Origin: a virus
IMG/VR virus record: IMGVR_UViG_3300046500_000136
Location: 1 to 59,872 of that record
Reading direction: 5' to 3' (one strand)
DNA length: 59,872 nt
Made by a program: the position numbers and the translations under genes. The notes below the pieces were generated by a model. The model did no database searches, had not been told where the DNA came from, and worked only from the letters and a program-made list of their open reading frames with translations. How positions within the stretch are numbered: the first letter of the stretch is position 1; each line of letters opens with the position of its first letter. This document shows positions 48,577 to 57,470 of this stretch, piece by piece.

Positions 48577-49677
48577 TTACACGGTCGGGTCTTTGGCTGC
48601 GGTGTCGATCGACATCACGCCGAAGTCGCGGCCATTGAAGCGGGTCTTCTTGACACCGAAGATGCAGCCTGCCGAAACCGCCGGCTCGTTGTCGAAGTCC
48701 TTCATCTTTTCCTTCCAGGTGTAGCGCATGCCGCCCGAAGTGCCATAGGCGACGACCGCAGCCTGGCGACCCAGCAGCAGGGCGCGTGCGGCGCTGACGT
48801 TGCCGCCGGCACCGTAGTCGCTGAAGCGGATCACCGAACGGTGCTTGTGCAGCACGGCGCCGCCGATCATGCCCAGGTTGCCCTTGAACAGCGGGTTGTC
48901 GCGGCCTTCTGCGGCAGCGGCAGCCTTCTGCAGGTCCATCCAGTTGCCGGTGGTCGGGTCGTTGCGCAGGTCGAATTCCTGGTCAGGATTCATCAGGAAC
49001 ACGTAGTTGCCTTCCGAGCCGTTCTTGACCGGCACCATGTTGGCGGCGTCCGGGTTGCGGGCCTGCATCATCTCGGCGCGGTTCAGCGCTTTCTCGATGA
49101 CGGCGCGGTTCATCTTGTCGGCAGCGGTCAGGGTGGACTTGCTGGTCGCGGCGCCGCCGTACAGCAGGTGTTCTGCGTCCGGCGCCTGGAACGGGTTGCC
49201 GGCGTGGCCGGTCCAGGTCGACGGCATCAGGAAGTCTTCGTTCGAACCACGGCCGCCGCCGAGGTACATGAAGAACAGCTCATCGGTGAACTTGGCGAAG
49301 AAGTCGGCCAGTTGGGCTTTTGCATTGCTGCGCAGGTCGTGCACGGTGCGCTTGCGGGTCATCTCGCCACCGCAGGACACGGGCTTGCGCACCTGGTCGA
49401 TGAAGACTTCATCCTGGTAGTAGCGCTGGTTTTCCTCGCTGCCTTCAGCGCGGTCATCGCCGAAGGTCGGCTGGCCGCGCAGGGCCACGCTCAGGTCGAA
49501 TTTGACGCGGTCGCCGGCGCCCGATTCCAGATCGGTCATGCGCTGGATGACGCTGTTGATGGACGTGCCGATGAACTTCTGTTCGAAGTACGAAGCGGCG
49601 CGCTGGTCGATCCACAGGCCAGTGGACCATTTCTGGACAGTCTGCGGCGATGCTGCGCCGAAAGTGGTAACGCTCAT
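48577..49677 (-). CDS. Major capsid protein, N4-gp56 family
   Basis: A 366-residue protein starting MSVTTFGAASPQTVQKWSTG. It follows the DUF4043/N4-gp56 layout from memory: L-W-I-D-Q-R-A-A-S-Y-F-E-Q-K-F-I-G, R-V-K-F-D-L, a D-E-L-F-F-M-Y-L-G-G-G block and Y-V-F-L-M-N-P-D-Q. The final V-M-S-I-D-T-A-A-K is typical of a capsid C-terminus. A GGGAG site and a candidate promoter precede it. It builds the icosahedral shell. Confidence 0.85.
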   Translation of the reverse strand: MSVTTFGAASPQTVQKWSTGLWIDQRAASYFEQKFIGTSINSVIQRMTDLESGAGDRVKFDLSVALRGQPTFGDDRAEGSEENQRYYQDEVFIDQVRKPVSCGGEMTRKRTVHDLRSNAKAQLADFFAKFTDELFFMYLGGGRGSNEDFLMPSTWTGHAGNPFQAPDAEHLLYGGAATSKSTLTAADKMNRAVIEKALNRAEMMQARNPDAANMVPVKNGSEGNYVFLMNPDQEFDLRNDPTTGNWMDLQKAAAAAEGRDNPLFKGNLGMIGGAVLHKHRSVIRFSDYGAGGNVSAARALLLGRQAAVVAYGTSGGMRYTWKEKMKDFDNEPAVSAGCIFGVKKTRFNGRDFGVMSIDTAAKDPTV

Positions 49678-49744
49678 GGAAGTGCTCCCTATAAAAGGAT
49701 GGGGTTGAATTCACCCGGCACTTCCTGCGCTGGTTGATGGCGTG

Positions 49745-49773
49745 ATTGTACGGTTACTTTTTTCTCAAGGCAA
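49745..49773 (-). promoter_or_regulatory. Candidate promoter of the capsid gene
   Basis: Minus strand: TTGCCT (complement of 49768-49773), a 17-base spacer and TACAAT (complement of 49745-49750). It lies in the 120-base gap upstream of the major capsid gene and would allow extra capsid transcription. Confidence 0.45.
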
Positions 49774-49797
49774 CAAAATGATTGAAAGCAACATGGT

Positions 49798-49989
49798 CTA
49801 GGCCGTCATGATGCCGCGCTCGGCGATCAGTCGGATGCCTGGCGCTTCGTCGGGCACCTTCTTGACCGGGATCGAGCGGTCGGCCTCGACCACGAAGCGG
49901 CCGATCTGCCCGCTTTTCTGCACGAACGTCAGGGTGGCTTCGCCGATCTGCAGTTTTTCGCCGGGCTTGATGTCGATGGTCAGGGCCAT
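49798..49989 (-). CDS. CsrA-like small protein in the head operon
   Basis: A 63-residue protein starting MALTIDIKPGEKLQIGEATL. The order L-T-I, P-G-E-K-L-x-I-G, T-L-T-F-V, then R-F-V-V-E-A and I-P-V-K resembles CsrA/RsmA translational regulators (GE-x-L-x-IG and R-x-x-x-x-A-P-x-x-V-P-V). An ATG at 49989 is used; a TTG four codons upstream is possible. It lies between scaffold and capsid. It may regulate late translation, a guess from the fold. Confidence 0.5.
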   Translation of the reverse strand: MALTIDIKPGEKLQIGEATLTFVQKSGQIGRFVVEADRSIPVKKVPDEAPGIRLIAERGIMTA

Positions 49990-50011
49990 GTGTGCTTTCA
50001 ATCAGGGTGGA

Positions 50012-50923
50012 TCAGTTCTTGAAGTAGCGGGCGCGCTGGGCGTCGGTCAGACCTTCGACCGCCTTTTCGTAGCCCACCAGATCGGTCTTGGCCAACGAAT
50101 CCAGGTGGGCGAACTCGCCGCCGGTGGTGTCGTTCATCGAGGCGGCCGGCAGGTTGCCGATGTTCGGTGGCGCGGCCGGGGTCGGCACCTTGTGCTGGAC
50201 CGGCTTCGTTGTCGCCGGTTGCGCGGCGGGCGCCTTGCCGTTCATCGCCAGCACCATCTTGTGGGCCTTGTCCAGCGCCGTCTCGTTGGCCAGGCCACGG
50301 TTTTCCGGCTGGCTGGCGATCAGCTTGATGGCCATGTCGAGTTGGGACAGCAGCGCCGGGTCCTTGTAGTCCTCGTGCGCGGCCAGGAAGCGATTGCAGT
50401 CGGCCACCCAGGCGTTCTGGATCTGCTGGTCGTTCAGCTTGCGCGCCAGATCCGCCTCGCGCACCTGGTGCTGGATGTCGGCGCGCTGGTCGTTCAGGGC
50501 GTCGAGCTGGCGCTGGTAGTCCTTGGTGGTGACTTCGCCCGCTTCGAATTTATCCAGCAGCGCATCCTTGTCGGCGGCGATCTTGTCGAGCTTGGCCTGG
50601 GCGTCTTCCGGCGCCTGGACGTGCAGCAGCGGCGCCGGGGCGGAGGCTACTGCTTCGGCTTTGGCAGCGGCAGGCTCGGGCGCGGGTTCCGGTGCGGGGT
50701 CGGCAGCAGCGGCTGGCTCTGCGCCTGCAGGTGCAGCAGCGGGGTCAGGGTCAGCAGCAGGAGCGGCAGCAGCTTGCGCTTCGGGGTCAGCAGGCGCCGG
50801 CTCGGCAGCGGCGGCTTCGGGGTCAGCTTCCGGGTCGACAATTTGTTTCTCGCTTTCATCGTCAGGGGTGGCAAGGGCTGCTGCTTCTTCGGCGGTCAGG
50901 CCGTGGTCTTCGTTCAGGCTCAT
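50012..50923 (-). CDS. Scaffolding protein
   Basis: A 303-residue protein. The N-terminal half is very rich in Ala, Asp, Glu and Pro (A-A-D-P-A-P-E-P-A-P-E-P), and the C-terminal half is a coiled coil (L-D-K-I-A-A-D-K-D-A-L-L-D-K-F) ending in T-D-A-Q-R-A-R-Y-F-K-N. Size, composition and position just after the portal and ahead of the capsid are typical of a podovirus scaffold. It would guide procapsid assembly. Confidence 0.7.
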   Translation of the reverse strand: MSLNEDHGLTAEEAAALATPDDESEKQIVDPEADPEAAAAEPAPADPEAQAAAAPAADPDPAAAPAGAEPAAAADPAPEPAPEPAAAKAEAVASAPAPLLHVQAPEDAQAKLDKIAADKDALLDKFEAGEVTTKDYQRQLDALNDQRADIQHQVREADLARKLNDQQIQNAWVADCNRFLAAHEDYKDPALLSQLDMAIKLIASQPENRGLANETALDKAHKMVLAMNGKAPAAQPATTKPVQHKVPTPAAPPNIGNLPAASMNDTTGGEFAHLDSLAKTDLVGYEKAVEGLTDAQRARYFKN

Positions 50924-53229
50924 GCGGTCATTTCTCCATTTTGTTGTGGTGCGACTGGTGCAGGCACTGCCTGCTGGGGAACGGGTGCGGCTTGTGGTGT
51001 TGGCGCGGGCAGTTGCGGCAGGCCCTGCGCTTGCGGCTGCGGCAGGTTGGTGGGCACCGGCAGGCCGTTGGTCCAGCCGCCTTGCACCATGATGCCGTCC
51101 GCGACTCTAGCAATCGTCGGTGCTTGGATTACCTGCATGGCGGCGCTCATGGCCGAGTTGGCGCCGGTCATGTTGTTGTTGAACATGACGGAGCGCTGCA
51201 CGTCGACCTGGGCGCGCTTCTGCTCGGCGCTGGCGCGCTTGTCGTCGATCTCGGCTTCCACCTTGGCCATGCCAAGTTCGGCCTGCTTCTGGGCCATCTG
51301 CGCTTGCGCGGCTTTCGCCTGCTCGGCCTGCATGTCTTCCGGGGTCGGCTCGGTCGCGTCAGGATCTTTCTGGCCGTTCAGGGCGCGGATGCGCTTGACC
51401 AGCTCGTCGCGGTTCTCCACGTCCATGGTGTCGACCCATAGGTCCAGCAGCTGCATCGAGATTTCCGGCGGCAGCTTGCCCAGCAGCTCGCCGAACTGTT
51501 CATTGGCGGCCTGGCGCATGGTGACGCGCCAGTCGGCTTCGCTTACGACGAAATCGGCCTTGCTGCGGGTGATGTCGTTATCGGGCAGGCCGTCGTTCAT
51601 GGTAACGAACTCGGGCGCGCCGCGCATGTTGGTAATGCGGAACTGCTTCTGGTCGGTGGCGAACTGCTCCACCAAGCTGAGTTTCTTCTCGCCGTGGATC
51701 TGGTGCGCGAGGCGCAGGTTGTCGAACGGGCCGGAGGTGGCGAGGCTGCCCTGCTCTTGTCTCGCCTGCACGGCCACGCCGGACACCGCATTCGTCTTGC
51801 GGCCCATCAACTCGTCGGTGACGCCGCCCACCTGCTGGATCATGCCGACATCGTGGGCCATCAACTCCATGTGCGCCTGGTCCATGCCCCGGTCCACGTC
51901 GAAGCGCACGCGGTCCATCTTGCCCGGCGCCATGACGATGGTGCCGTCCGAACGGTTCTTCTCGACCAGGAATTCTTCGATGGTCTGTTCGCTGGAGAGC
52001 GCACCTTCCTCGATGATGACCTTGTTGGAAGACAGGATGTGCAGCGCCTTCGATGCGCGCTTGTTCACGCCGTCCTGGATCGGGCGCAGGTTGCGGACAA
52101 AACCGTAGGGCATGCCGTCGCGGCCACGGCGGAAGCACCAGATCGGGGTAAGGGTAAAGGTGTTGTGGCGGTAGATGCTCGGCGCGTCGTACAGGATCTC
52201 CTTCGGCGTCATGATCGCCAGGCGCATGCGCATCATGGTCTTCTTGACCAGCTTGGCGGCGCCGGTGTCCACCTGCTCCTTGTGGCGCGGGTCGTTCTCG
52301 TCGTAAATCTGGCCGTTGAACGGCCCGCCGCGCAGCTTTTCCACGTCTTCCGGGTTGCGGTACTCGGCCTGGATCAGGCGCACGCGGCGGCGTTTAAATT
52401 CCGACATGCTGCGGCCGGTGGCGGTGTCGCGGTCGACTTCGCTCTGGTCCATGGCCACGTCGCCATCCACGCCGTCATAGCCGGTCAGCACGCTGGATTC
52501 CTGCACCGAACGGTCGATCTTGTCGGCGGCGCCGGGAATGTGCTTGAACATGGACTTGGCCACATCCTCGTCGACCCAGCGGATACGGAACAGGTAGCGC
52601 CAGTCGTCCTGGGTGATCTTGCTGCCGGCCGAATCCCAGATGACGTTGCGCCAGGATTCGCTGCGCTCGAAGATCGGTTCGCCGTCGTCCTCGTCCTGCA
52701 GGCCGCATTCCAGCCAGCCCACGCCCACCTTGGCGGCGTCTTCGAAGCCGGCCGAGCGGTGAAAGCCGGCGCGGTTCACATCAGACAGGTACTTCATGTA
52801 CTTGCTCTTGCGCTCGGCGGGCTTACTGTCTTCCTTCCCGCGCGGCAAAATCTTGTCGTCGGTGCGGCCACGCTTTTCACTGCCGAAGATCCAGTTCAGC
52901 GAGACGGCCAGGACGTTGTAGACGGTCGGCGGCTGGCCGCGCTCATGCAGGATTTGCAATTCTTCTTCGGACAGCTGGATGCCGTCGTAATAGTCCTCGT
53001 CCAGCGCCTGTTCGAAGCGGTTCGGCCCCTGGATTTCCAGCTCGCGGCGGTAGAAGGACATCAGGCGGCCGTGAACCTCCTGCATCCGTTCTTCCTCGAT
53101 GCGCGCCGCCGTGCCCAACTCGGTTTCGGGGGCGATCGGCTCGTCCTTGGCGCGGCCACGGTCGGCGGGGGCGCCCTTGATGACCTTGCGGCGCTTCGGG
53201 TTATTCAGGTCCAGGTCAGGGGCGTCCAT
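50920..53229 (-). CDS. Portal protein
   Basis: A 769-residue protein. The start is ATG 53229 (MDAPDLDLNNPKRRK); a longer frame is not supported. It has the layout of the P22-like portal family: Y-Y-D-G-I-Q-L-S-E-E-E-L, V-L-A-V-S-L-N-W-I-F-G, D-P-R-H-K-E-Q-V-D, and a C-terminal helical barrel rich in Q, A and K. It forms the dodecameric DNA gateway at one vertex. Overlap with the scaffold gene is ATGA. Confidence 0.8.
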   Translation of the reverse strand: MDAPDLDLNNPKRRKVIKGAPADRGRAKDEPIAPETELGTAARIEEERMQEVHGRLMSFYRRELEIQGPNRFEQALDEDYYDGIQLSEEELQILHERGQPPTVYNVLAVSLNWIFGSEKRGRTDDKILPRGKEDSKPAERKSKYMKYLSDVNRAGFHRSAGFEDAAKVGVGWLECGLQDEDDGEPIFERSESWRNVIWDSAGSKITQDDWRYLFRIRWVDEDVAKSMFKHIPGAADKIDRSVQESSVLTGYDGVDGDVAMDQSEVDRDTATGRSMSEFKRRRVRLIQAEYRNPEDVEKLRGGPFNGQIYDENDPRHKEQVDTGAAKLVKKTMMRMRLAIMTPKEILYDAPSIYRHNTFTLTPIWCFRRGRDGMPYGFVRNLRPIQDGVNKRASKALHILSSNKVIIEEGALSSEQTIEEFLVEKNRSDGTIVMAPGKMDRVRFDVDRGMDQAHMELMAHDVGMIQQVGGVTDELMGRKTNAVSGVAVQARQEQGSLATSGPFDNLRLAHQIHGEKKLSLVEQFATDQKQFRITNMRGAPEFVTMNDGLPDNDITRSKADFVVSEADWRVTMRQAANEQFGELLGKLPPEISMQLLDLWVDTMDVENRDELVKRIRALNGQKDPDATEPTPEDMQAEQAKAAQAQMAQKQAELGMAKVEAEIDDKRASAEQKRAQVDVQRSVMFNNNMTGANSAMSAAMQVIQAPTIARVADGIMVQGGWTNGLPVPTNLPQPQAQGLPQLPAPTPQAAPVPQQAVPAPVAPQQNGEMTA

Positions 53230-53248
53230 GCTTCTCCGCTTCAGTGGT

Positions 53249-53680
53249 TCAGGCTTGCGCCAGGGGTTGGTAGTCCAGCACTTCCATCGAGCGCTTGCGG
53301 CCATCGATCGTCACACTGGCGTCCGCCACCACGATGGCCTGCGTCGGGTTCGGCCGCATCCGGATCAGGTCGCCAAGGTGGCTATGAATCAGTTCGGCAA
53401 CCTTGTGCGCGTTGCTCATGCAGTCTTCCATGCCCAGCATGCCGAGGAAGATCGATGCTGCTCGTGCCAGATATTGCGGCTCATTATATTTCCAAGCGGC
53501 ACTTAAAGCTACAACACATGGCTTGAATCCGCCTCGGCGGTAGCGCGGGACGATCACTAGGCACGGCTCATAGTCCTGCTGGTCCGGGTTGTAGACCCAG
53601 GTGCCCACGCAGACCAGGTCGCCGGATGGGCGCACGAACTGGTGGCGAGTCAGGTCGATGGCGTAGCGGCTCTGGCTCAT
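53249..53680 (-). CDS. Hypothetical protein of the packaging region
   Basis: A 143-residue protein starting MSQSRYAIDLTRHQFVRPSG. It has a V-C-V-G-T-W-V-Y-N-P-D-Q strand pair and a helical C-terminus (H-K-V-A-E-L-I-H-S-H-L-G). The start region overlaps the upstream 53677-53958 gene stop (ATGA). Its role is not recognised; it lies between terminase and portal. Confidence 0.65.
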   Translation of the reverse strand: MSQSRYAIDLTRHQFVRPSGDLVCVGTWVYNPDQQDYEPCLVIVPRYRRGGFKPCVVALSAAWKYNEPQYLARAASIFLGMLGMEDCMSNAHKVAELIHSHLGDLIRMRPNPTQAIVVADASVTIDGRKRSMEVLDYQPLAQA

Positions 53681-53958
53681 GCCGCGTCCTTCGGATGAAC
53701 GTCGCAGGAGTCCATTTCGATGCAGATGTGTTCGCTGACCTTGATGACATATTTCACCTTGTACTCATGGAAATAGACAGCGGTGACTTTGCCTTCGACC
53801 TTTACGTCGTCGCCGATCTTGAAGCGGGATTCGTAGCCAGTGGCGACCAGCGCCGGCCGGCCCAGCGGTTTTTCGGTGATGCGCGTCACACTCTCGATCA
53901 GCTTCTTGTCTTCGTCCAGCATCTGTCGATACAGTGCTTCCTTCTGATTACCGCTCAT
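53677..53958 (-). CDS. Small SH3/KOW-like protein
   Basis: A 93-residue protein. The ATG at 53958 follows an AAGGAG six bases away. Residues about 40-80 (FKIGDDVKVEGKVTAVYFHE) look like a small barrel that binds RNA or nucleic acid. The N-terminus is helical and polar. A second in-frame ATG at 53976 is less likely. The role is unknown. Confidence 0.65.
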   Translation of the reverse strand: MSGNQKEALYRQMLDEDKKLIESVTRITEKPLGRPALVATGYESRFKIGDDVKVEGKVTAVYFHEYKVKYVIKVSEHICIEMDSCDVHPKDAA

Positions 53959-54103
53959 CGGATTCTCCTTGTTCATCGGTGGCCGGGCGGGCCGGGTAGT
54001 GCGAAAACGTGCCATCGTCCAGGCGCTGGCGGGCGGTGCGCTGCATCGCGGCCAGATTGGCGGATGCGTCCATGCGCTCCTGCAGTTCGGTGGGGTAGTC
54101 CAT
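53948..54103 (-). CDS. Hypothetical 51-residue protein
   Basis: The ATG at 54103 has a GAGG site. The product MDYPTELQERMDASANLAAM continues to a polar end. Its stop (TAA) overlaps the start region of the 53677-53958 gene, so it is likely coupled. No family is recognised. Confidence 0.55.
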   Translation of the reverse strand: MDYPTELQERMDASANLAAMQRTARQRLDDGTFSHYPARPATDEQGESDER

Positions 54104-54111
54104 GTGCCGCC

Positions 54112-54387
54112 TCATACGACCGAGCGCTGATAGGCAGCCTGGAATGCGTCATCGTCCAGCACCTGCAGGCCATCAGGGCGGCGAACGACCCACTGGCCTG
54201 CACTGACCACCACGTCGCTGTCGCCCTCGCGGATCGTGGCGGCGACAAGGCGGCCGTCGACCTTGACCTGTGCATCGCGGCCAGACAAATCGTCGGTCAG
54301 GCGCACGAAGCGAATCAGGTCCGACAGGACATACAGGTCTTCGAAGTAGAAGGAATCGTAGGACTCGTGGCGCGGGATGACTTTCAT
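54112..54387 (-). CDS. Hypothetical small protein
   Basis: A 91-residue protein starting MKVIPRHESYDSFYFEDLYV after AAGGAG. It has a beta-rich middle (A-Q-V-K-V-D-G-R-L-V-A-A-T) and a helical end. Eight consecutive C bases precede the ATG on the minus strand, a homopolymer that could cause slippage or sequencing errors. No family is recognised. Confidence 0.65.
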   Translation of the reverse strand: MKVIPRHESYDSFYFEDLYVLSDLIRFVRLTDDLSGRDAQVKVDGRLVAATIREGDSDVVVSAGQWVVRRPDGLQVLDDDAFQAAYQRSVV

Positions 54388-54410
54388 GGGGGGGGTTCTC
54401 CTTGTGGTTA

Positions 54411-55982
54411 TCAGCTGGCCTTCCAGCTGGTGGTCTTGCGCTTCCAGGCGCCGGCGCTTGCGCCATTGAGCATTCCGGCCGCCTGGGCTTGGGCATGCTG
54501 CCGCAGACTGTCGGCGCCTTCGGTGTGAATGTCCTTCAGCGGCTCGTCGGTGAAGGTCTGCGTGGTGGCGTTCCAGCGCTTTTTGTACATCTCGACGTGC
54601 TCGATGCCTTCCTTGCAACCTTCCTCGTCGAACCAGTAGGACGAGAAGGCGTCGCGCACTGCGCTGATGCCGTGCTGCAGTTCGGATACCACTGGCACGA
54701 TCTCGATCTTGCGCAGGCCCAGCTTTTCCAGCATCTGCTTGGGACTCAGGTTCTCCAGCTCGCCCTGGCGAACGTGGTTGCCGTCGTGCGGCAGGAAGTG
54801 CGTGCCCCAGACGTAATCCAGCTTCTGCATCTCCTTGACGAAGTACGCATATGGCTCGCCCCAGCCTTCCATGAACTTGATGAAGTGGTCGCGCAGGCCG
54901 ACGCGCTGGTGGAACCAGATGGCGGTGCCGTCGCCATGGCCGATGTCCCAGAACGTGTTGACCGGGACGCCCGGCATGTGTGGCACCTTGGTGAAGCGCT
55001 TTTCCTTGCGCGCCTTGGCGATCTGCACGGCGTAATAGGTGCCGGCGGTGGACTGCTGGAAGGCTTCGGCCGGGGTGGACGGGTATTCCTGCCACATCTT
55101 TGATTCTTCGCCGGCAAAGTCGTTGTCGCGGGTCGAGATCCACCACGCGCGCTGGGCCGGACTGATCGTCTTGCCAAGCTTGGCTTCCAGCTGATCGAAG
55201 TATTGGTGGTCCTTGGCCGAGATGATGACGCCGGCCGGGTCGATCTGGTATTCCTCGGCATCGTGCCAGGGGAAGAAGTGGAAGCGGTATTCCTTCGGCG
55301 TCAGATCCTTGCCGGCGATGGCCAGGGCTTCGGCGCGCTGGCTCATCTTATAGAACGCGCCGTCGCGCCCTTCCGCCGTCGATTCGATGAAGATCACGCC
55401 GGTGTTCGGCACAGCTGGGATGGTGCCGGTGATGACTTCCTCGGCGCGGTGCGGGAACTTGGCGCAAATCTTGCCGAATTCCGAGATGTGCAGGTAGTGG
55501 ATCGTGTCCGAGCGCATCGAGGTGCCCACCGTCAGCACAGAACCGTTGTCCAACTCCATCTCGTGGGCGTTGCACGTCTTCAGCGGCACGGTCTGCTTCA
55601 GGATCTCTGGCAGTCGGTCGTAAGCGAACTTGATCTTCTTGAAGACCTTCAGCGCCGCATCGTCCGTGTGGGCGATCACGCCGCAGCGCACGTTCGGGGT
55701 GAATAGTGCGTAGTCCAGGAACAGGATCTGGATCAGCGTGGTGAAGCCGAGTTGGCGGGCCTTGAGGATGATGTTCCTGTGGTGCAGCTTCTTCAGCAGG
55801 CGCTGCTGGTAGCGGTTCGGCTTGAAGCGCACAACCAGACCCTCGTCGCCCTCGTCCTCGCTCTCCGACTTGGTCTTGATCCAGTACAGGTTCGACAAGC
55901 GCCAAAGCGGGTCAGCCATCGCAGCGGTGAACTGCGCGGCATCCATTTCCTCGATCGGCGGGAAGTCGGCCAGGTTGCTCAC
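54411..55982 (-). CDS. terL: Large terminase, DNA-packaging ATPase/nuclease
   Basis: A 523-residue protein. The N-terminal ATPase has a Walker A-like K-A-R-Q-L-G-F-T-T (about residues 74-82), a Walker B-like L-H-I-S-E-F (about 164-169) and I-F-I-E-S-T-A-E-G. The C-terminal nuclease has D-I-G-H-G-D-G-T-A-I and a later H-D-G-N. This is the Terminase_6/TerL architecture. It powers DNA into the head through the portal and cuts the end. The ATG overlaps the small terminase stop (ATGA). Confidence 0.9.
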   Translation of the reverse strand: MSNLADFPPIEEMDAAQFTAAMADPLWRLSNLYWIKTKSESEDEGDEGLVVRFKPNRYQQRLLKKLHHRNIILKARQLGFTTLIQILFLDYALFTPNVRCGVIAHTDDAALKVFKKIKFAYDRLPEILKQTVPLKTCNAHEMELDNGSVLTVGTSMRSDTIHYLHISEFGKICAKFPHRAEEVITGTIPAVPNTGVIFIESTAEGRDGAFYKMSQRAEALAIAGKDLTPKEYRFHFFPWHDAEEYQIDPAGVIISAKDHQYFDQLEAKLGKTISPAQRAWWISTRDNDFAGEESKMWQEYPSTPAEAFQQSTAGTYYAVQIAKARKEKRFTKVPHMPGVPVNTFWDIGHGDGTAIWFHQRVGLRDHFIKFMEGWGEPYAYFVKEMQKLDYVWGTHFLPHDGNHVRQGELENLSPKQMLEKLGLRKIEIVPVVSELQHGISAVRDAFSSYWFDEEGCKEGIEHVEMYKKRWNATTQTFTDEPLKDIHTEGADSLRQHAQAQAAGMLNGASAGAWKRKTTSWKAS

Positions 55983-56875
55983 TCGCCGTCTTCCTCCAGC
56001 TTGGCGACTGGCTTGAGCGTGCGGCCGGCCAACTGACCCATCAGCATCTGCAGCGGGTTGTCCGCATCGCCCTGGACCTTGACGGTGTCCTTGAACATGC
56101 CCAGGTGGCGCGCAACGTTCGCCAGCGCCGCATCCTGGTCGCGCATCTTGATCTCCATGCCGTCCTTGGTCTGCTTGACGCCGGCATACAGCGCGCGGGC
56201 TGCCGGGCTGGCATCGCGGGTATCGTGTGCGAACACCTGGCCGTGGCCCTCACCATGGCACTCCGGGCACTTCGGATGCGGGCGCAGCGTGGCGTCGAAG
56301 CCATAGCCGCCTTCGTTGCCCGGCAGTTCAGCCGGTTTGTCGCCTGCGTTCATCTTGGCAAAGCGCACCGCGCTCGCCCATTCGCTTTCATCCACCCACT
56401 GATACTGGTGGTCCTTGCCGAAGCAGTTGCGGCAGCAGACCCGGCGATAGGTAATCAGCTCGTTCGGGTTGGCGGTGGCGATCTCCCACCACCGCTGGAG
56501 CACCATTTCCTGGGTGATCTCGGTACGCTGCTGGAGCGCGGCGCGACGTTCTGCCAGGTATTCCTGGATTTCAAGTTTTTGCAACAGTGCAAAGCCTTGC
56601 GGACCTGCTGTCTTCTCGCTGTATCCGGCCCGGATCGCGGCCTGGGTAGCGTTCAGGTCAATGATGTACTCGTCGACGAAGCGGCGATGCTTGTCGTTCA
56701 GGGGCGGTTTTCTGCCTGATTTAACATTATTGCTGTCCTGAGCCGGGATTTCTGAGACTTTCCCGTTCTCAGCCGCAACTTTGTTAACTTTCGGCGTGGA
56801 CTTGCGCGGGCTTTTGGCTGCCGCTTTCGTTGTGGCTGCCTTCCCGCCTCCTTGTTCTGTCTTCTTGGTCGGCAT
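55979..56875 (-). CDS. terS: Small terminase with Cys-rich domain
   Basis: A 298-residue protein, longer than most. It has a basic, low-complexity N-terminus, then a Terminase_2-like HTH domain (F-V-D-E-Y-I-I-D-L-N-A-T-Q-A-A-I-R-A-G-Y). Two Cys blocks (R-R-V-C-C-R-N-C and H-P-K-C-P-E-C-H-G) suggest a zinc site. It recognises the packaging site and recruits TerL. Coupling to terL supports the role. Confidence 0.8.
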   Translation of the reverse strand: MPTKKTEQGGGKAATTKAAAKSPRKSTPKVNKVAAENGKVSEIPAQDSNNVKSGRKPPLNDKHRRFVDEYIIDLNATQAAIRAGYSEKTAGPQGFALLQKLEIQEYLAERRAALQQRTEITQEMVLQRWWEIATANPNELITYRRVCCRNCFGKDHQYQWVDESEWASAVRFAKMNAGDKPAELPGNEGGYGFDATLRPHPKCPECHGEGHGQVFAHDTRDASPAARALYAGVKQTKDGMEIKMRDQDAALANVARHLGMFKDTVKVQGDADNPLQMLMGQLAGRTLKPVAKLEEDGE

Positions 56876-56939
56876 GGTGCGTTCTGTGCTATGTCAATAG
56901 GTATTTCATGGTAGCACGTACAATGATTTACGGAAACTT

Positions 56940-57098
56940 TTACGGCAGGAGCGCCGGGCCGTGCTGGTGGATCAGGGCGATGTCGACGATCTTGCGGTAG
57001 ATGGCGATGCCCCACAGGCTGTAGGTGACGATGATCTGCTTGCGCATGGCGCCATCGGTGGCGTCCTGCTCGGCGCTGGTGGTGGTCTTGGTCAGCAT
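56940..57098 (-). CDS. Hypothetical 52-residue protein
   Basis: The ATG at 57098 has AGGAGAAG in place; a longer frame to 57194 is less likely. The product begins MLTKTTTSAEQDATDGAMRK and has a compact Ile/Tyr-rich middle (I-V-T-Y-S-L-W-G-I-A-I-Y) that may touch a membrane. The family is unknown. Confidence 0.6.
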   Translation of the reverse strand: MLTKTTTSAEQDATDGAMRKQIIVTYSLWGIAIYRKIVDIALIHQHGPALLP

Positions 57099-57114
57099 GG
57101 TCTTCTCCTGTCGG

Positions 57115-57387
57115 TTAGGTGCGAGCGAACGAGGCTTCGCCCTTTTGCGGGGCGCGGTCGCGGGGGAAGTGGACGTTGATGCGGCGCAATTCAATGCCGA
57201 TCTCGTTCTTGATGCAGAGGTTGACCGTGCTATTGTCGTTGATGTGGCAGACGACAGCGGCGAAGGGTTGGTCGTGGTCGACCGTCTTTTCGTAGGGGAA
57301 GGGCCAGTAGTGGACCGTCTGGCCGACGATTACCGGGGCGCGGTTGGCGGGCGCGGGTTGCAGGTTCTGCAGGTGGGCGGGATGCAT
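57115..57387 (-). CDS. Hypothetical small protein
   Basis: A 90-residue protein starting MHPAHLQNLQPAPANRAPVI. It has a beta-rich V-G-Q-T-V-H-Y-W-P-F-P-Y-E-K and ends in a polar tail. GGAG lies before the ATG. No family is recognised. It belongs to the run of small genes between the early region and the terminase. Confidence 0.6.
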   Translation of the reverse strand: MHPAHLQNLQPAPANRAPVIVGQTVHYWPFPYEKTVDHDQPFAAVVCHINDNSTVNLCIKNEIGIELRRINVHFPRDRAPQKGEASFART

Positions 57388-57470
57388 TTCAGGACTCCGA
57401 TTGTTGTTCTGAAATGCATTTTATTGCTGTCGTTCAATAACTTGGTTGCTTTTGAGCCACATCAAGCAGT

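Noticed and set aside
49808-52108. 766-codon plus-strand frame across scaffold and portal
   Set aside because: The portal and scaffold on the other strand have recognisable layouts and coupled starts. The plus frame is a composition artefact with Ala/Gly/Cys-rich strings.
54378-54390. 8-base C run (minus strand) as a programmed frameshift site
   Set aside because: The run lies before the start codon, between ribosome-binding site and ATG, so it cannot shift a reading frame. At most it matters for sequencing accuracy.
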